The notes below the pieces were generated by a model. It had not been told where the DNA came from, made no database searches, and was given only the letters and a program-made list of their open reading frames with translations. Shown here one piece after another: positions 8,313 to 18,173 of a stretch of 64,000 bases of DNA. How positions within the stretch are numbered: the first letter of the stretch is position 1; each line of letters opens with the position of its first letter. The DNA is from Mariprofundus ferrinatatus (GTDB lineage Bacteria > Pseudomonadota > Zetaproteobacteria > Mariprofundales > Mariprofundaceae): NCBI RefSeq assembly GCF_002795825.1, contig NZ_CP018800.1, positions 248,001 to 312,000 on the forward strand. The letters are read 5' to 3'. Made by a program: the position numbers and the translations under genes.

Positions 8313-9485
8313 ATGGCAGATAGTGATGCAACTGAAGAGTCGATAGCCTGTTTTTCTCCCGGCCTTGCCGGTATTCCGGTGGCCGAATCGGCTGTTTCAT
8401 ATGTTGATGGCAAGCTGGGGCACCTTGAGTATCGCGGTATCGATATCGAACAGCTGGCTGAGAGATCATCATTTGAGGAGACCTCCTACCTGCTGCTCTA
8501 CGGTAAGCTGCCGACTGCCAATGAGCTGGCCGCGTTCGATGCGGAACTGCGCCACCACCGACGCATCAAGTTCCGCATTCGCGACATGATGAAATGTTTC
8601 CCCGAATCGGCACATCCGATGGACTCCCTGCAGGCCACAGTCGCCGCACTGGGTATGTTCTACCCGTTTCCGAAATCGCTGGAAGGGGAGCTGGGTCCGA
8701 AGACCGTGCATCAGGTCTGCGTTAACCTTATTGCCAAGTTGCCGACACTGGTGGCAGCGCATGCACGCATGCGTCATGGCGATGACCCTATTGCACCTCG
8801 CGATGACCTTTCCCATGCGGCCAATTTCTACTACATGCTGACAGGCGAAAAGCCTTACCCGCTGACCGAACGCATTCTTGATGTGGCTTTTATTGTACAT
8901 GCCGAACATGAGATGAATGCCAGTACCTTCTCAACGCTGGTGACTGCCTCTACCCATGCCGATCCCTACACCTCGATCAGTGCAGCCATCGGCTCGCTCT
9001 CGGGCCCGCTGCACGGCGGTGCCAACGAGGATGTACTGCATATGCTCAACGAGATCGGTTCGGTTGAAAATGTCGAGGCCTACCTCAATGGCAAGCTTGA
9101 GCGCAAAGAGAAGATTGCTGGTCTTGGCCACCGTGTTTACAAGACCCGCGATCCGCGTGCCACGCTGCTGGTCAAGCTCTACAAACAGCTGACCGATAAA
9201 ATCGGTGTCGATACCGATTACCAGATTGCCCGTCAGGTGGAGAGACTCTCCGAGAGCACGCTGGGCGCCAAGGGCGTCTGCCCGAATGTTGATTTCTATT
9301 CCGGCATTGTATATCGCAAGCTGGGCATTCCGACCGACATCTTCACGCCGATCTTTGCTATCGCCCGTGTCTCCGGCTGGCTGGCGCACTGGAAGGAGCA
9401 GCTCGGCAACGGCCGCATCTACCGGCCCTCGCAGATCTATACCGGCAAGCGCGATCAGAGCTATATCCCGCTCGAGGATCGGTAA
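8313..9485 (+). CDS. gltA: Citrate synthase
   Basis: Condenses oxaloacetate and acetyl-CoA in the first step of the TCA cycle. About 391 residues, with catalytic segments GPLHGGANEDVL and GLGHRVYKTRDPR (the two active-site histidines) and NVDFYSG (the aspartate). A 2-methylcitrate synthase is a possible alternative because both share these motifs, but no prp genes are nearby. GTG at 8310 and ATG at 8313 both suit the GGAG at 8298; a further in-frame GTG is at 8301. The next gene follows 37 bases on. Confidence 0.92.
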   Translation: MADSDATEESIACFSPGLAGIPVAESAVSYVDGKLGHLEYRGIDIEQLAERSSFEETSYLLLYGKLPTANELAAFDAELRHHRRIKFRIRDMMKCFPESAHPMDSLQATVAALGMFYPFPKSLEGELGPKTVHQVCVNLIAKLPTLVAAHARMRHGDDPIAPRDDLSHAANFYYMLTGEKPYPLTERILDVAFIVHAEHEMNASTFSTLVTASTHADPYTSISAAIGSLSGPLHGGANEDVLHMLNEIGSVENVEAYLNGKLERKEKIAGLGHRVYKTRDPRATLLVKLYKQLTDKIGVDTDYQIARQVERLSESTLGAKGVCPNVDFYSGIVYRKLGIPTDIFTPIFAIARVSGWLAHWKEQLGNGRIYRPSQIYTGKRDQSYIPLEDR

Positions 9486-9510
9486 GCTGGCTGGCATGAA
9501 TTTTCTGGCC

Positions 9511-9525
9511 TATAATTAGCATATG
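9511..9525 (+). promoter_or_regulatory. Possible promoter giving a leaderless or near-leaderless transcript
   Basis: A consensus -10 hexamer TATAAT at 9511-9516 ends six bases before the ATG at 9523, and no Shine-Dalgarno sequence lies between them. The -35 match is poor. If this box is used, transcription would begin at about the start codon. Confidence 0.35.
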
Positions 9526-10980
9526 CCCCGTATCCTTGTAGCTGATGACAATGTTGAATGGCTATCCTCGCTCGAGGAGCTTTTCTCATCTGAAGGTTTT
9601 GAGGTCGATGCTGTAAAAAACGGTATCGAGGCGCTTGATGCCGCCAAAAAAAATCCGCCGGATGTTATCTTTACCGATCTGCTGATGCCTGAAATGGATG
9701 GCTTTACGCTCTGTAATAAGCTGAAGGCAAGGCCTGAAACCAAAGATGTTCCGGTCATCTTCTGCAGTGGTTATTTCCATGAAAAGGATCAGAAGAAGCT
9801 GGAGCAGGCGCTGGGTGTTGCCCACTTTATCCGCAAGCCTGTCGAGTTTGATACGATAATCAAACTCGTCGAAAAGGTGCTGAGTGATGGCAAGGCGCTT
9901 CATGTGGAGCCTGCCGTGGCGGCGGAAGCGCACCCTGATCTGCAGGGAATCTACAACACCACCATGCTGGATAAGCTTACCGGCATGGTCGATATGCTGC
10001 ATAAGGAGCGCCAGACCTATAAAGACCTTCTGCTGCGTTTTAACTCGCTGACCGATTCCGCATCGGACGCCATTATTATTACCAATGACAGTGATGAGAT
10101 CTGCTACTGGAACCGCGCAGCGGAGGGCTACTTTCAATACAGCCAGGATGAGGTGCTTAAAGAATCGCTTTCGATCATTATTCCTGATCAGATGCGTCTG
10201 CTTGATGAGAAGGGGTTGCTGGGCTTACTGAGCTCCAGCGAGGTCACTGAGAGCGGGGGCTTTTTCGAAATGGTGGCGCACCGCAAAGACGGGTCGTTTT
10301 TTCCTGCCGAGCTCTCCCACTCAACCTGGCAGGAGGGGGAGTCCACCTTCCACAGCATTATCATTCGCGATGTCACTCAGCGCAAAGGGCTGGAGAATCA
10401 GCTGCGCAAGAACCTTGAAGGGTTTATCGGGGCGGTGGCGAAGTTTGTTGAAGCGCGCGACCCCTATACTGCCGGCCACCAGCGTAAGGTGGGTGAGCTG
10501 GCCGTTGCCATTGCCCAGAATCTCGGGCTGGATGAGCACACAATCGAGGGTATCCATTTCGGCGGCATGATTCACGATATCGGCAAGATTTCTGTGCCTG
10601 CTGAGATACTCTCCAAGCCATCCAGGCTTACGAATGCAGAGTACGAAATCATTAAGTCACATCCATCGATCGGATACGATATTTTGAAGGATATCGAATT
10701 TCCGTGGCCGGTTGCAGATATCGTGAACCAGCACCATGAGCGACAGGACGGTAGTGGTTACCCGCAGGGCTTGAGCGGTGACGAGATTGCCTTAGAAGCG
10801 AAGATCGTTTCGGTAGCCGATGTGGTGGATGCGATCACCTCACACCGTCCCTACAGGCCGTCGCTGGGGCTTGATGAGGCTCTGGAAGAGATTCGCAAGA
10901 ACAGGGGCACCCTCTACGACCCCGTGGTTGTCGATGCCTGCCTTGAGGTTGTACCACACTTCGATTTCACCCGTAAATAA
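9523..10980 (+). CDS. Response regulator with REC, PAS and HD-GYP domains
   Basis: A 485-residue signalling protein. The N-terminal receiver domain has the phosphoacceptor aspartate in FTDLLMPEMDGF. A PAS domain follows at about residues 165-290 (SASDAIIITNDSDEICYWN). The C-terminal HD-GYP phosphodiesterase domain is complete, with HDIGK and HHERQDGSGYP, and is predicted to hydrolyse cyclic di-GMP. No histidine kinase gene is adjacent. The gene follows citrate synthase by 37 bases and may be partly co-transcribed with it. Its HD-GYP domain is closely similar to the broken PAS-HD-GYP gene at 37939-38921, indicating paralogy. Confidence 0.93.
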   Translation: MPRILVADDNVEWLSSLEELFSSEGFEVDAVKNGIEALDAAKKNPPDVIFTDLLMPEMDGFTLCNKLKARPETKDVPVIFCSGYFHEKDQKKLEQALGVAHFIRKPVEFDTIIKLVEKVLSDGKALHVEPAVAAEAHPDLQGIYNTTMLDKLTGMVDMLHKERQTYKDLLLRFNSLTDSASDAIIITNDSDEICYWNRAAEGYFQYSQDEVLKESLSIIIPDQMRLLDEKGLLGLLSSSEVTESGGFFEMVAHRKDGSFFPAELSHSTWQEGESTFHSIIIRDVTQRKGLENQLRKNLEGFIGAVAKFVEARDPYTAGHQRKVGELAVAIAQNLGLDEHTIEGIHFGGMIHDIGKISVPAEILSKPSRLTNAEYEIIKSHPSIGYDILKDIEFPWPVADIVNQHHERQDGSGYPQGLSGDEIALEAKIVSVADVVDAITSHRPYRPSLGLDEALEEIRKNRGTLYDPVVVDACLEVVPHFDFTRK

Positions 10981-10990
10981 CAGGCCGTTT

Positions 10991-11929
10991 TCAGATGGCG
11001 GCAGGTATCTCCGCCTTGCGTTTGTGCAGCCAGCTTGTCATGCCGGCTGCTGTGACAATACACCAGACAGCAAAAAGCGCCCCCGGCAGCGCTGTTTCCG
11101 GTTCAAAATGTTTCAAAGCCAGCGCCACACCGAGGCCTGCATTCTGCATGCCGATCTCAATACTTAGCGTGATGCGATAGCTGCGTTCAAACCTGAAGAG
11201 TCTGCCGGCAAGCCACCCGAGCAGGTAGCCCAGTCCGTTGAGCAGCACCACCAGCGCAATCACGATGAGCGGTGTTTCACCAATGCGCTCGTGATTCCCC
11301 GCCACGGCATAACCGCAGATAATGATAATGGCAATGGATGCGATGCCGGGGGCAATAACCTCAGCCTGCCTGATCCTGCTGCCGAGCCGGGTGCGCAGCA
11401 TCATGCCGAGCCCCAGCGGCAGCACGACCGTAAGCAGGATCGTCTGCATCATCGGCCAGAAGGGTATCTCCATGTAGGCGCTGCCGAGAATCTCGACAAG
11501 TGTAGGTGTCAGCAGCGGTGAGAGCGTGGTGGCGACCATGGTCATGGCAATCGAGAATGCGACTGCACCGCCGGCGAGATAGGTGATCACGTTGCTGGCC
11601 ATCGCCCCCGGTGCGCAGCCTACAATGATAAAACCGAGGGCCATGGCGGGCGTTGCGCCCTGCCAGACTGCAATCGCGGCGGCGACAAAGCCGAGTGTCG
11701 GCATAATCAGGAACTGGGTGGTTACGCCAAGTGCGATGGTTGCAGGCCTGGTGATGGCCGCTCGCGCCTCTTCAGGCTTAAGCACTACTCCGAGCGCAAA
11801 CATCGTGGCTGCAAAGCACCAGAGAAAAACATCCTTGAAAATCAGGAATGCAGGAGGGTAGAGGTAGGCGATCAGTGCAAAGATGAGCGTAAAGAGCGCC
11901 ATCTTTTCAGAGAGTGCTCTCCAGAGCAT
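10991..11929 (-). CDS. Bile acid:sodium symporter (BASS) family transporter
   Basis: Inner-membrane transporter of about 312 residues with roughly nine or ten hydrophobic segments. Family hallmarks are FALGVVLKPEE near the N terminus, FIIVGCAPGAMASNVITYLAGG in the core, and EIGMQNAGLGVALALKHF near the end. The substrate in bacteria is often an organic anion or sulfur compound and is not defined here. It begins four bases after the metF stop codon, in a dcd-metF-transporter operon. The first in-frame codon at 11932 is TTG; ATG at 11929 is preferred. It ends ten bases from the convergent HD-GYP gene, with no clear terminator in that gap. Confidence 0.88.
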   Translation of the reverse strand: MLWRALSEKMALFTLIFALIAYLYPPAFLIFKDVFLWCFAATMFALGVVLKPEEARAAITRPATIALGVTTQFLIMPTLGFVAAAIAVWQGATPAMALGFIIVGCAPGAMASNVITYLAGGAVAFSIAMTMVATTLSPLLTPTLVEILGSAYMEIPFWPMMQTILLTVVLPLGLGMMLRTRLGSRIRQAEVIAPGIASIAIIIICGYAVAGNHERIGETPLIVIALVVLLNGLGYLLGWLAGRLFRFERSYRITLSIEIGMQNAGLGVALALKHFEPETALPGALFAVWCIVTAAGMTSWLHKRKAEIPAAI

Positions 11930-11934
11930 CAACG

Positions 11935-12810
11935 TTACAGATATCCCCGGATACGCTCGTGAATGGCGATGCTCGCTGCCGACTTGTTCAGGGTATAGAT
12001 ATGCAGTCCCGGCGCTCCGTTCTCAAGCAGTTCGGCGCACTGTTTAACGGCAAGCTCAATGCCAAGCCCGGCAACTGCATCAGGATTGTCACTGATCGGG
12101 CTCATCTGTTCATGCAGCCAGGCAGGAATGGTTGCTCCGCACATCGATGAGAAGCGCACAATCTGATCAAAATTGCCGATCGGCATGATGCCCGGAATGA
12201 TCGGCATGGTGATGCCGGCAGCATCACAACTATCACGGAAGCGGAAGAAGGCCTCGTTATCGAAGAAATACTGCGTGATGGCGCAATCCGCACCGTTGTC
12301 CTGCTTCATCTTCAGGTAGCGGATGTCATCACGAACACCCCCCTTCGATTCGGGATGCCCCTCGGGATAGGTGGCGCAGGCGATGGAGAAGTCGCCCTGT
12401 TCTCTCAAAAATGCGATCAGGTCGGTGGCGTGGGAAAAACCTCCGGCTACCGCCTCGAATCTGTCCATGCCTTCGGGTGCATCGCCACGCAGCGCCAGAA
12501 TGTTCTGGATGCCGGCAGCCTGGTAATCCGCGAGCAGTTCGCCCAGCTGCTCTTTGGTTGCACCCACACATGTCAGGTGCGCAACGGGCGAGAGGCCGGT
12601 CTCATCCTTGATGCGGGTAACGATCCCCTTGGTGCGGTCCTGTGTGGTGCCGCCTGCACCGTAAGTCACCGAGACATAGGCCGGGTTGACCGCCTGCAGT
12701 TCACGCAGGCAGTTCCAGAGATTCTCTTCGCCCTTGTCGGTCTTGGGCGGGAAAAATTCGCAGGAGAAGAGGGGCTTGTTGGCCGAGCTGAGTATTTCAG
12801 AAAGTTTCAT
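11935..12810 (-). CDS. metF: 5,10-methylenetetrahydrofolate reductase
   Basis: FAD-dependent enzyme that reduces methylene-THF to 5-methyl-THF for methionine synthesis. 291 residues, the bacterial MetF length without the eukaryotic regulatory domain. Typical segments are SCEFFPPKT at the N terminus, VSVTYGAGG, HLTCVG, LALRGD and ITQYFFDN. AAGGATCAGC precedes the ATG. It lies eight bases after dcd and just before the BASS-family transporter, so the three are likely one transcript. No SAM riboswitch or other leader structure is evident upstream. Confidence 0.96.
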   Translation of the reverse strand: MKLSEILSSANKPLFSCEFFPPKTDKGEENLWNCLRELQAVNPAYVSVTYGAGGTTQDRTKGIVTRIKDETGLSPVAHLTCVGATKEQLGELLADYQAAGIQNILALRGDAPEGMDRFEAVAGGFSHATDLIAFLREQGDFSIACATYPEGHPESKGGVRDDIRYLKMKQDNGADCAITQYFFDNEAFFRFRDSCDAAGITMPIIPGIMPIGNFDQIVRFSSMCGATIPAWLHEQMSPISDNPDAVAGLGIELAVKQCAELLENGAPGLHIYTLNKSAASIAIHERIRGYL

Positions 12811-12818
12811 GCTGATCC

Positions 12819-13388
12819 TTACAGGCGCGGAACGGTGACGCCGGTCTGGCCCTGGTATTTGCCTGACTTGTCCTTGTACGAGGTCTCACACTCTTCATCC
12901 GATTCCAGGAAGAGAAACTGGGCTACCCCCTCACCGGCATAAATCTTGGCTGGCAGCGGCGTGGTGTTGGAGAACTCGAGCGTTACATGCCCCTCCCACT
13001 CGGGCTCCAGCGGCGTGACGTTGACGATAATGCCGCAACGGGCATAGGTCGATTTGCCGAGGCAGATGGTCAGTACCGAGCGCGGAATACGCATGTACTC
13101 CATGGTGCGAGCCAGTGCGAATGAGTTGGGCGGGATGATGCAGACGTCGGATTTCACATCGACAAAGCTGTTGGCATCGAAGTCTTTCGGGTCGACGATG
13201 GCAGAGTTGATGTTGGTGAAGATCTTGAATTCGTCAGAGCAGCGCACGTCGTAACCGTAGGAGGAGAGGCCATAGGAGACCATGCCAACACCGTCCTCGC
13301 GCTTTTTGACCTGACCGTCGACAAACGGCTCGATCATGCCGTGTTCCTGCGCCATACGGCGAATCCACTTATCCGATTTGATGGACAT
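12819..13388 (-). CDS. dcd: dCTP deaminase
   Basis: Converts dCTP to dUTP for dTMP supply. About 189 residues in the trimeric dUTPase-like fold, with [11 protein letters not shown] at the N terminus, [22 protein letters not shown], the catalytic-site stretch [17 protein letters not shown] and a C-terminal [24 protein letters not shown] directly precedes the ATG at 13388; a further in-frame start at 13400 is disfavoured. First gene of a minus-strand operon with metF, divergent from leuC. Confidence 0.95.
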   Translation of the reverse strand: MSIKSDKWIRRMAQEHGMIEPFVDGQVKKREDGVGMVSYGLSSYGYDVRCSDEFKIFTNINSAIVDPKDFDANSFVDVKSDVCIIPPNSFALARTMEYMRIPRSVLTICLGKSTYARCGIIVNVTPLEPEWEGHVTLEFSNTTPLPAKIYAGEGVAQFLFLESDEECETSYKDKSGKYQGQTGVTVPRL

Positions 13389-13531
13389 TGTTCCTCCCAC
13401 TCAGTTGATACGAGCCGGCAGACTACCTGCGGGGAGAAAAAAGAAAAAGGCTGTTGCCGCGCCTGCTTGTCGCCGCATGGTTTTTATCTGTTGCTGTCGC
13501 TACAATGCGCCACCTGATCGAGGAGTATGAA

Positions 13532-14935
13532 ATGGCACAGACCTTATTCGACAAAGTTTGGCAGCAGCATGTGGTGAAGCAGAATGATGACGGCTCCACA
13601 CTGCTCTACATCGACCGCCACCTGGTGCATGAAGTGACCAGCCCGCAGGCATTTGAGGGCCTGCGCATTGCCGGGCGCAAGCCCTGGAAGGTGAGTGCTT
13701 CCGTGGCGACCCCTGATCACAATGTGCCGACCACAGACCGCAGCAACGGTATTGAAGATGCTGTTTCGCGTGCTCAGGTGGAGGCGCTGGATGCCAACTG
13801 TGAAGAGTTCGGCATCACAGAGTTCGGTATGAACGATATTCGTCAGGGTGTTGTGCATGTGATGGGTCCCGAGCAGGGGTTGATCCTGCCAGGCATGACT
13901 GTGGTTTGTGGTGATTCGCATACCTCCACGCACGGCGCTTTCGGCTCCATTGCGATGGGCATCGGCACATCTGAGGTGGAGCATGTGCTGGCCACCCAGT
14001 GTCTGATCCAGAAGAAGCCGAAGGTGATGCGCATCAATGTCGAGGGTGATCTGCACGCCGGCATTACAGGCAAGGATATAGCGCTCTATATCATTGAACA
14101 GATCGGCACTGCAGGCGGAACAGGTTATGCGCTGGAGTTTGCAGGCCCGGCTATCCGTTCTCTCTCCATGGAGGGGCGCATGAGCCTCTGCAACATGGCG
14201 ATTGAGGCGGGTGCACGCTGCGGCATGGTGGCTGTGGATGATACCACGATCGATTATGTGAAGGGGCGCCCTTACGCGCCAAAGGGAGATGAGTGGGTCA
14301 GGGCCGAGGCGATGTGGCGCGAACTCTACTCTGATGATGATGCCGATTTTGAAGCTGAGCTGGCGTTTTCAGCCTCCGACATAGCGCCGCAGGTAAGCTG
14401 GGGTACCAGCCCTGAAATGGTGCTGCCGGTTACTGGAAGTATCCCGTACCCGGATGATGCAAGAGATGAGGTGCAGAAAGCGGGCTGGACCAGGGCGCTT
14501 GAATACATGGGTCTTACTGCCGGCACCCCGATCGAAGAGATAACCATCGACAAGGTGTTTATCGGTTCCTGCACCAACGGTCGTATTGAAGATTTCCGCG
14601 CTGCGGCTGCTGTCGTGAAGGGCAGGAAGGTGGCGGCTAATGTAAAGCTGGCGCTGGCCGTTCCGGGCTCCGGGCTGGTGAAACAGCAGGCTGAGGCTGA
14701 GGGGCTGGATGCGATCTTCCGCGAGGCAGGGTTCGAATGGCGCGAGCCCGGATGTTCAATGTGTCTGGCGATGAACGCCGACCGTCTGGAGCCGGAAGAG
14801 CGTTGCGCCTCCACCTCCAACCGCAACTTTGAAGGGCGTCAGGGCATGGGCGGACGAACCCATCTGGTCAGCCCGGCCATGGCGGCAGCGGCAGGTATTG
14901 CCGGCCACTTCGTCGATATTCGCGACTGGTCATAA
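13532..14935 (+). CDS. leuC: 3-isopropylmalate dehydratase large subunit
   Basis: Aconitase-family 4Fe-4S enzyme isomerising 2- to 3-isopropylmalate in leucine synthesis, working with LeuD. About 467 residues. Cluster ligands are visible in GSCTNGR and [17 protein letters not shown] and NRNFEGRQG are further family signatures. The start is at 13532, after AGGAG at 13521; the frame is open upstream to 13454 but without a ribosome site. leuD follows after 12 bases. No leuB or leuA lies in the window. Confidence 0.97.
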   Translation: MAQTLFDKVWQQHVVKQNDDGSTLLYIDRHLVHEVTSPQAFEGLRIAGRKPWKVSASVATPDHNVPTTDRSNGIEDAVSRAQVEALDANCEEFGITEFGMNDIRQGVVHVMGPEQGLILPGMTVVCGDSHTSTHGAFGSIAMGIGTSEVEHVLATQCLIQKKPKVMRINVEGDLHAGITGKDIALYIIEQIGTAGGTGYALEFAGPAIRSLSMEGRMSLCNMAIEAGARCGMVAVDDTTIDYVKGRPYAPKGDEWVRAEAMWRELYSDDDADFEAELAFSASDIAPQVSWGTSPEMVLPVTGSIPYPDDARDEVQKAGWTRALEYMGLTAGTPIEEITIDKVFIGSCTNGRIEDFRAAAAVVKGRKVAANVKLALAVPGSGLVKQQAEAEGLDAIFREAGFEWREPGCSMCLAMNADRLEPEERCASTSNRNFEGRQGMGGRTHLVSPAMAAAAGIAGHFVDIRDWS

Positions 14936-14947
14936 AAGGAGATCACC

Positions 14948-15583
14948 ATGCAGGCATTTACTACACTGAACGGACTGGTGGCGCCGATGGATCGGGCCAA
15001 TGTCGATACCGACGCGATTATTCCCAAGCAGTTTCTGAAGAGCATCAAACGTACAGGATACGGCCCGTTTCTGTTTGACGAGTGGCGTTATGAGGATCGT
15101 GGCGAACCGGAGATGGATTGCACCCATCGCCCCAAGCGTGCCGGTTTCGTGCTCAACCAGCCACGCTATCAGGGGGCGCAGGTGCTGTTGGCGCGTGAGA
15201 ATTTCGGTTGCGGCTCATCACGCGAACATGCGCCGTGGGCGATCCTCGATTACGGGTTCACCTGTGTGATCGCTCCAAGCTTTGCCGATATCTTCTACAA
15301 CAACTGCTTCAAGAACGGCATCCTGCCGATTGTGTTGAGTGATGCGATCGTCGACCAGCTGTTCAAAGAGACCTATGGCTCAGAAGGGTATGCCCTGACT
15401 ATCGATTTGCAGGCGCAGACGGTAACCACCCCATCCGGGGAGAGTTTTAGCTTTGAGGTTGATGCCTTCCGCAAGCACTGCCTCCTCAACGGATTGGATG
15501 ATATCGGACTGACGCTCACGAATGCGGACGATATCCGCAGCTATGAGGCCAGACGTAAAGCTGAGGCTCCCTGGCTCTTTTGA
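14948..15583 (+). CDS. leuD: 3-isopropylmalate dehydratase small subunit
   Basis: Swivelling-domain partner of LeuC, 211 residues. It has the characteristic [16 protein letters not shown] near the N terminus, [20 protein letters not shown] for substrate binding, and [29 protein letters not shown] precedes the ATG, and the gene follows leuC closely. A stem-loop terminator lies downstream at 15607. Confidence 0.97.
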   Translation: MQAFTTLNGLVAPMDRANVDTDAIIPKQFLKSIKRTGYGPFLFDEWRYEDRGEPEMDCTHRPKRAGFVLNQPRYQGAQVLLARENFGCGSSREHAPWAILDYGFTCVIAPSFADIFYNNCFKNGILPIVLSDAIVDQLFKETYGSEGYALTIDLQAQTVTTPSGESFSFEVDAFRKHCLLNGLDDIGLTLTNADDIRSYEARRKAEAPWLF

Positions 15584-15606
15584 TCAGTATCGGTTGAATG
15601 GATCAG

Positions 15607-15645
15607 CAGAACGCCCGGAGGCATTGCCCCGGGCGTTCTGGTTTC
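15607..15645 (+). terminator. Stem-loop after leuD
   Basis: CAGAACGCCCGG and CCGGGCGTTCTG form a 12-base-pair stem around a ten-base loop, followed by GTTTC. The stem is strong but the T tract is short. Confidence 0.65.
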
Positions 15646-15708
15646 TGTCGAACCGTTTTCTATCTCCGTTCCCGCCACTATGCTTGCATCGTGGACAAGG
15701 GGTAAGTC

Positions 15709-16011
15709 ATGGATCGTTTGCATTACCGGATCACGGCAGCGTTGTGGCTCTATCAGGGCAAGGCGGCCTGGCATTTTCTGACACTGCCGAAGGCCGAGTC
15801 GGACGAAATCCGCTTCTTCAGTCGTGACAAGCGAAGTGCCTGGGGCTCGCTTCGTGTGACAGCCACGATCGGCGACACAACCTGGAACACCTCACTGTTT
15901 CCCGACTCGAAGCTGGGTGCCTATGTGCTGCCGGTGAAGGCGGAGGTGCGCAGACGAGAAAACATCGGGGCTGGCGATATGGTGACTGTCGCGCTGGAGA
16001 TCGCTGTTTAG
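15709..16011 (+). CDS. DUF1905 domain protein
   Basis: A 100-residue protein resembling the DUF1905 family of small beta-barrel proteins. It has an aromatic-rich N-terminal segment (ALWLYQGKAAWHFLTLP), FFSRDKRSAWGSLRV, then SLFPDSKLGAYVLPVKAEVRR and a final VTVALEI. Family members are uncharacterised; no catalytic residues are known to me. AAGGGGTAAG lies just before the ATG. It sits alone between the leuD terminator and the convergent RDD gene. Confidence 0.8.
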   Translation: MDRLHYRITAALWLYQGKAAWHFLTLPKAESDEIRFFSRDKRSAWGSLRVTATIGDTTWNTSLFPDSKLGAYVLPVKAEVRRRENIGAGDMVTVALEIAV

Positions 16012-16044
16012 CAGCAGGGTGGCTGCATCTTCCGCAACTGAGGA

Positions 16045-16560
16045 TTATTTCAGCTTAAGCCTGTAGACGCCGCTGCCGGAGAGCAGGTCATGCAGGGCGA
16101 GATGGTCTCTGCCCAGCGTCATCACCAGCAGGCTCATGGCCGGAATGGAGGCGGCGAGGAAGAAGAGGAAGTGACCGGTATCCTTGGTGGCGATGTACCA
16201 GAGGGTCATGGCCAGCGCGAGCCAGGTGATGATCAATCCCGCGAAACGAACCGATGCGGTAAACCAGCTGAGCGGATCGCCGCTCTCCAGCATGGCAAGC
16301 CTAAGCTTCCACGGGCGCATGCCAGTAGTTGCCCCGCCCTTGACCCAGAAGCCGACAAAGTAGGCGTAGGTGACGCTCAGAAAGAGCAGTCCCTGTAGCC
16401 ATTTCGGAGGGGTCAATCCGAACAGTTCGACACTGACGGTGATCGGTATGCCGACCAGCAGCATGGTGACGCCAAAGAGGATCGTAAGGTCGTAACCACT
16501 GGCGAGCATGCGGACAATAATGCCTGCCCTTACTCCCTGATCGCGTCTGTTTTCACCCAT
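16045..16560 (-). CDS. RDD family membrane protein
   Basis: A 171-residue inner-membrane protein with about four hydrophobic segments and the RDD-family arrangement: charged MLASGYDLTILFG early, GMRPWKLRLAMLESGDPLSW in the middle and GRDHLALHDLLSGSGVYRL at the end. Function in the family is poorly known; some members act in ion or osmotic homeostasis. It overlaps the end of the zinc permease gene by eight bases, placing it last in the znuA-znuC-znuB operon, which suggests a connection to metal transport. Confidence 0.82.
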   Translation of the reverse strand: MGENRRDQGVRAGIIVRMLASGYDLTILFGVTMLLVGIPITVSVELFGLTPPKWLQGLLFLSVTYAYFVGFWVKGGATTGMRPWKLRLAMLESGDPLSWFTASVRFAGLIITWLALAMTLWYIATKDTGHFLFFLAASIPAMSLLVMTLGRDHLALHDLLSGSGVYRLKLK

Positions 16561-17398
16561 GACTTCTCCCGCTCCGTTCTGCCTTGTTCAATCCCTCTTT
16601 GATGGCCCAGCTGATTACAAAGAAGCCGCATAGTGCCAGCACAACCGATGCGCCGGAAGGCCATTCGTATGCATAGGACCATATCAGGCCGAGCAGTGTC
16701 CCGGTCACTGAAAAAGAGAGTGACAATACCCAGAGGCTGGCAAGAGAGTGTCCCCACAGCCATGCACAGGCTGCAGGCAGCACCAGCAGGCCCGCCGTTA
16801 ATACAATGCCCGCAAGCTTAACGCAGAGGATAACAGTGAGGCCAACGAGGCCGTAGAGCAGCAGGCGCAGCCCTGAAACCGGAAGGCCTGAGGCCTCGGC
16901 TGTAACCGCATCGAATGCAATACTCCACCAGGCGCGGGCGGCCAGAATAAGCACGGCAAGAATCAGTCCGCTCAGGAAATAGAGCCAGAGGCGATCAGCC
17001 TCCGAAATGGTCAGGATATTGCCGAATAGCAGGCCGAAGAGGTCAATGCGGCTTTGTGTGGCGGTAGAGATCAGCACGATGCCGAGCGCCATGGAGCCTG
17101 CGAAAAGGATTCCTGTACCGGCATCTTCAGAGATTCCTTTGCGCTGAGGCATCAGTGCCAGCAGCAATGCGACGAGCACGGCAAAGGCGGTGGCTGTCGG
17201 CAGAAGTGGCAGTGATAGCGTAACCGCAATGCCAAGGCCGGCCAGTGAGGCGTGTGAAATCCCGACTGTCAGGAACGAGAGGCGGTGCGCCATCACCATC
17301 ACCGACATCGATGCGGTGACGATCGCGATCAGCAGTGCCGGGAGCAGGCTTTCGCGCATGACCGGGCTGGCGAGGAAGTCGCTGAATGTTTCAATCAT
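16553..17398 (-). CDS. znuB: Zinc/manganese-type ABC transporter permease
   Basis: ABC-3 family membrane component of a metal importer, about 281 residues with some eight hydrophobic helices. ISHASLAGLGIAV and GILFAGSMALGIVLIS match ZnuB-type permeases. The start MIETFSDFLASP at 17398 is preferred because it overlaps the ATPase gene end by eight bases; the frame continues upstream inside the ATPase gene without meaning. It works with the ATPase and binding protein encoded just upstream. Confidence 0.9.
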   Translation of the reverse strand: MIETFSDFLASPVMRESLLPALLIAIVTASMSVMVMAHRLSFLTVGISHASLAGLGIAVTLSLPLLPTATAFAVLVALLLALMPQRKGISEDAGTGILFAGSMALGIVLISTATQSRIDLFGLLFGNILTISEADRLWLYFLSGLILAVLILAARAWWSIAFDAVTAEASGLPVSGLRLLLYGLVGLTVILCVKLAGIVLTAGLLVLPAACAWLWGHSLASLWVLSLSFSVTGTLLGLIWSYAYEWPSGASVVLALCGFFVISWAIKEGLNKAERSGRSHG

Positions 17399-18173
17399 GA
17401 TGATGTCCGGGGGCACAGCCGATGCATGAGGCATCGTGGGCGACGATCTGGATATGATCCCCATACATGTCGCGCCAGACGCTCTCAGGGATATTTTCCC
17501 CGTGCATGGCATGGTGATGGATCTGCCTGTTCAGGCAGGCGACCGAATCGACATGGCTGCTGATTGCTGCGATATCATGTTCTACCATGATCGTGCTCAT
17601 GCCGGTGTCATCACATAGCTTACGTAGCAACTGGAACAGTTTCTCCTGTCGCACGGTATCCAGCGCTGCTGATGGCTCATCGAGCAGAAGGAGTTTCGGC
17701 TTGCGAACCAGGGCGCGGGCGAGGCGCACGCGCTGGCGCTGGCCACCGGACAGCTGGCGAAAATCGGAGCCGGACAGCTGCTCCATGTCGACCAGAGAGA
17801 GCGCCTCGCTGATGGCAGAGGCTGAGATGCCTCCCTGCCACGGTTTGGCATACCCGGGCAGCCCCATGGCAACAACATCACGAACGCGCATGGGAAGTCG
17901 CGGCTGGTGGTCATGTAGCTGATGCAGGAACCCAACCTGCTGCAGAAGGCGGCGTCGGTTTGATCGGTTCAGGCGCTCGTCCAGCAGCTCTACCTCGCCT
18001 TCATCGGCCTGAATCAGGCCGGCAACAAGGTTGATCAGGGTGCTTTTTCCCGCACCGTTGGGGCCGACAATACCCAGGAAGTGGCCAGCTTCGAGCGTCA
18101 GGTTGATGTTCTCCAGAAACGGTTTGCTGACGGGGCCGAAACGGATATTGGTGAGGCGCAGTACAGCAGTCAT
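17391..18173 (-). CDS. znuC: Zinc/manganese-type ABC transporter ATPase
   Basis: A 260-residue ATPase that powers metal import. Walker A is GPNGAGKST, the ABC signature is LSGGQRQRVRLARAL, Walker B is LLLLDEPSAALD and the switch histidine is in VEHDIA. The C terminus carries many His and Cys (HHAMHGEN, CIGCAPGHHHD), which could bind metal. It overlaps znuA by four bases (ATGA) and znuB by eight, so the operon is translationally coupled. Confidence 0.92.
   Translation of the reverse strand: MTAVLRLTNIRFGPVSKPFLENINLTLEAGHFLGIVGPNGAGKSTLINLVAGLIQADEGEVELLDERLNRSNRRRLLQQVGFLHQLHDHQPRLPMRVRDVVAMGLPGYAKPWQGGISASAISEALSLVDMEQLSGSDFRQLSGGQRQRVRLARALVRKPKLLLLDEPSAALDTVRQEKLFQLLRKLCDDTGMSTIMVEHDIAAISSHVDSVACLNRQIHHHAMHGENIPESVWRDMYGDHIQIVAHDASCIGCAPGHHHD

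Noticed and set aside
12355-12942. Long plus-strand open frame across metF and dcd
   Set aside because: It runs antisense to two clearly recognised genes and shows no family motif or ribosome site.
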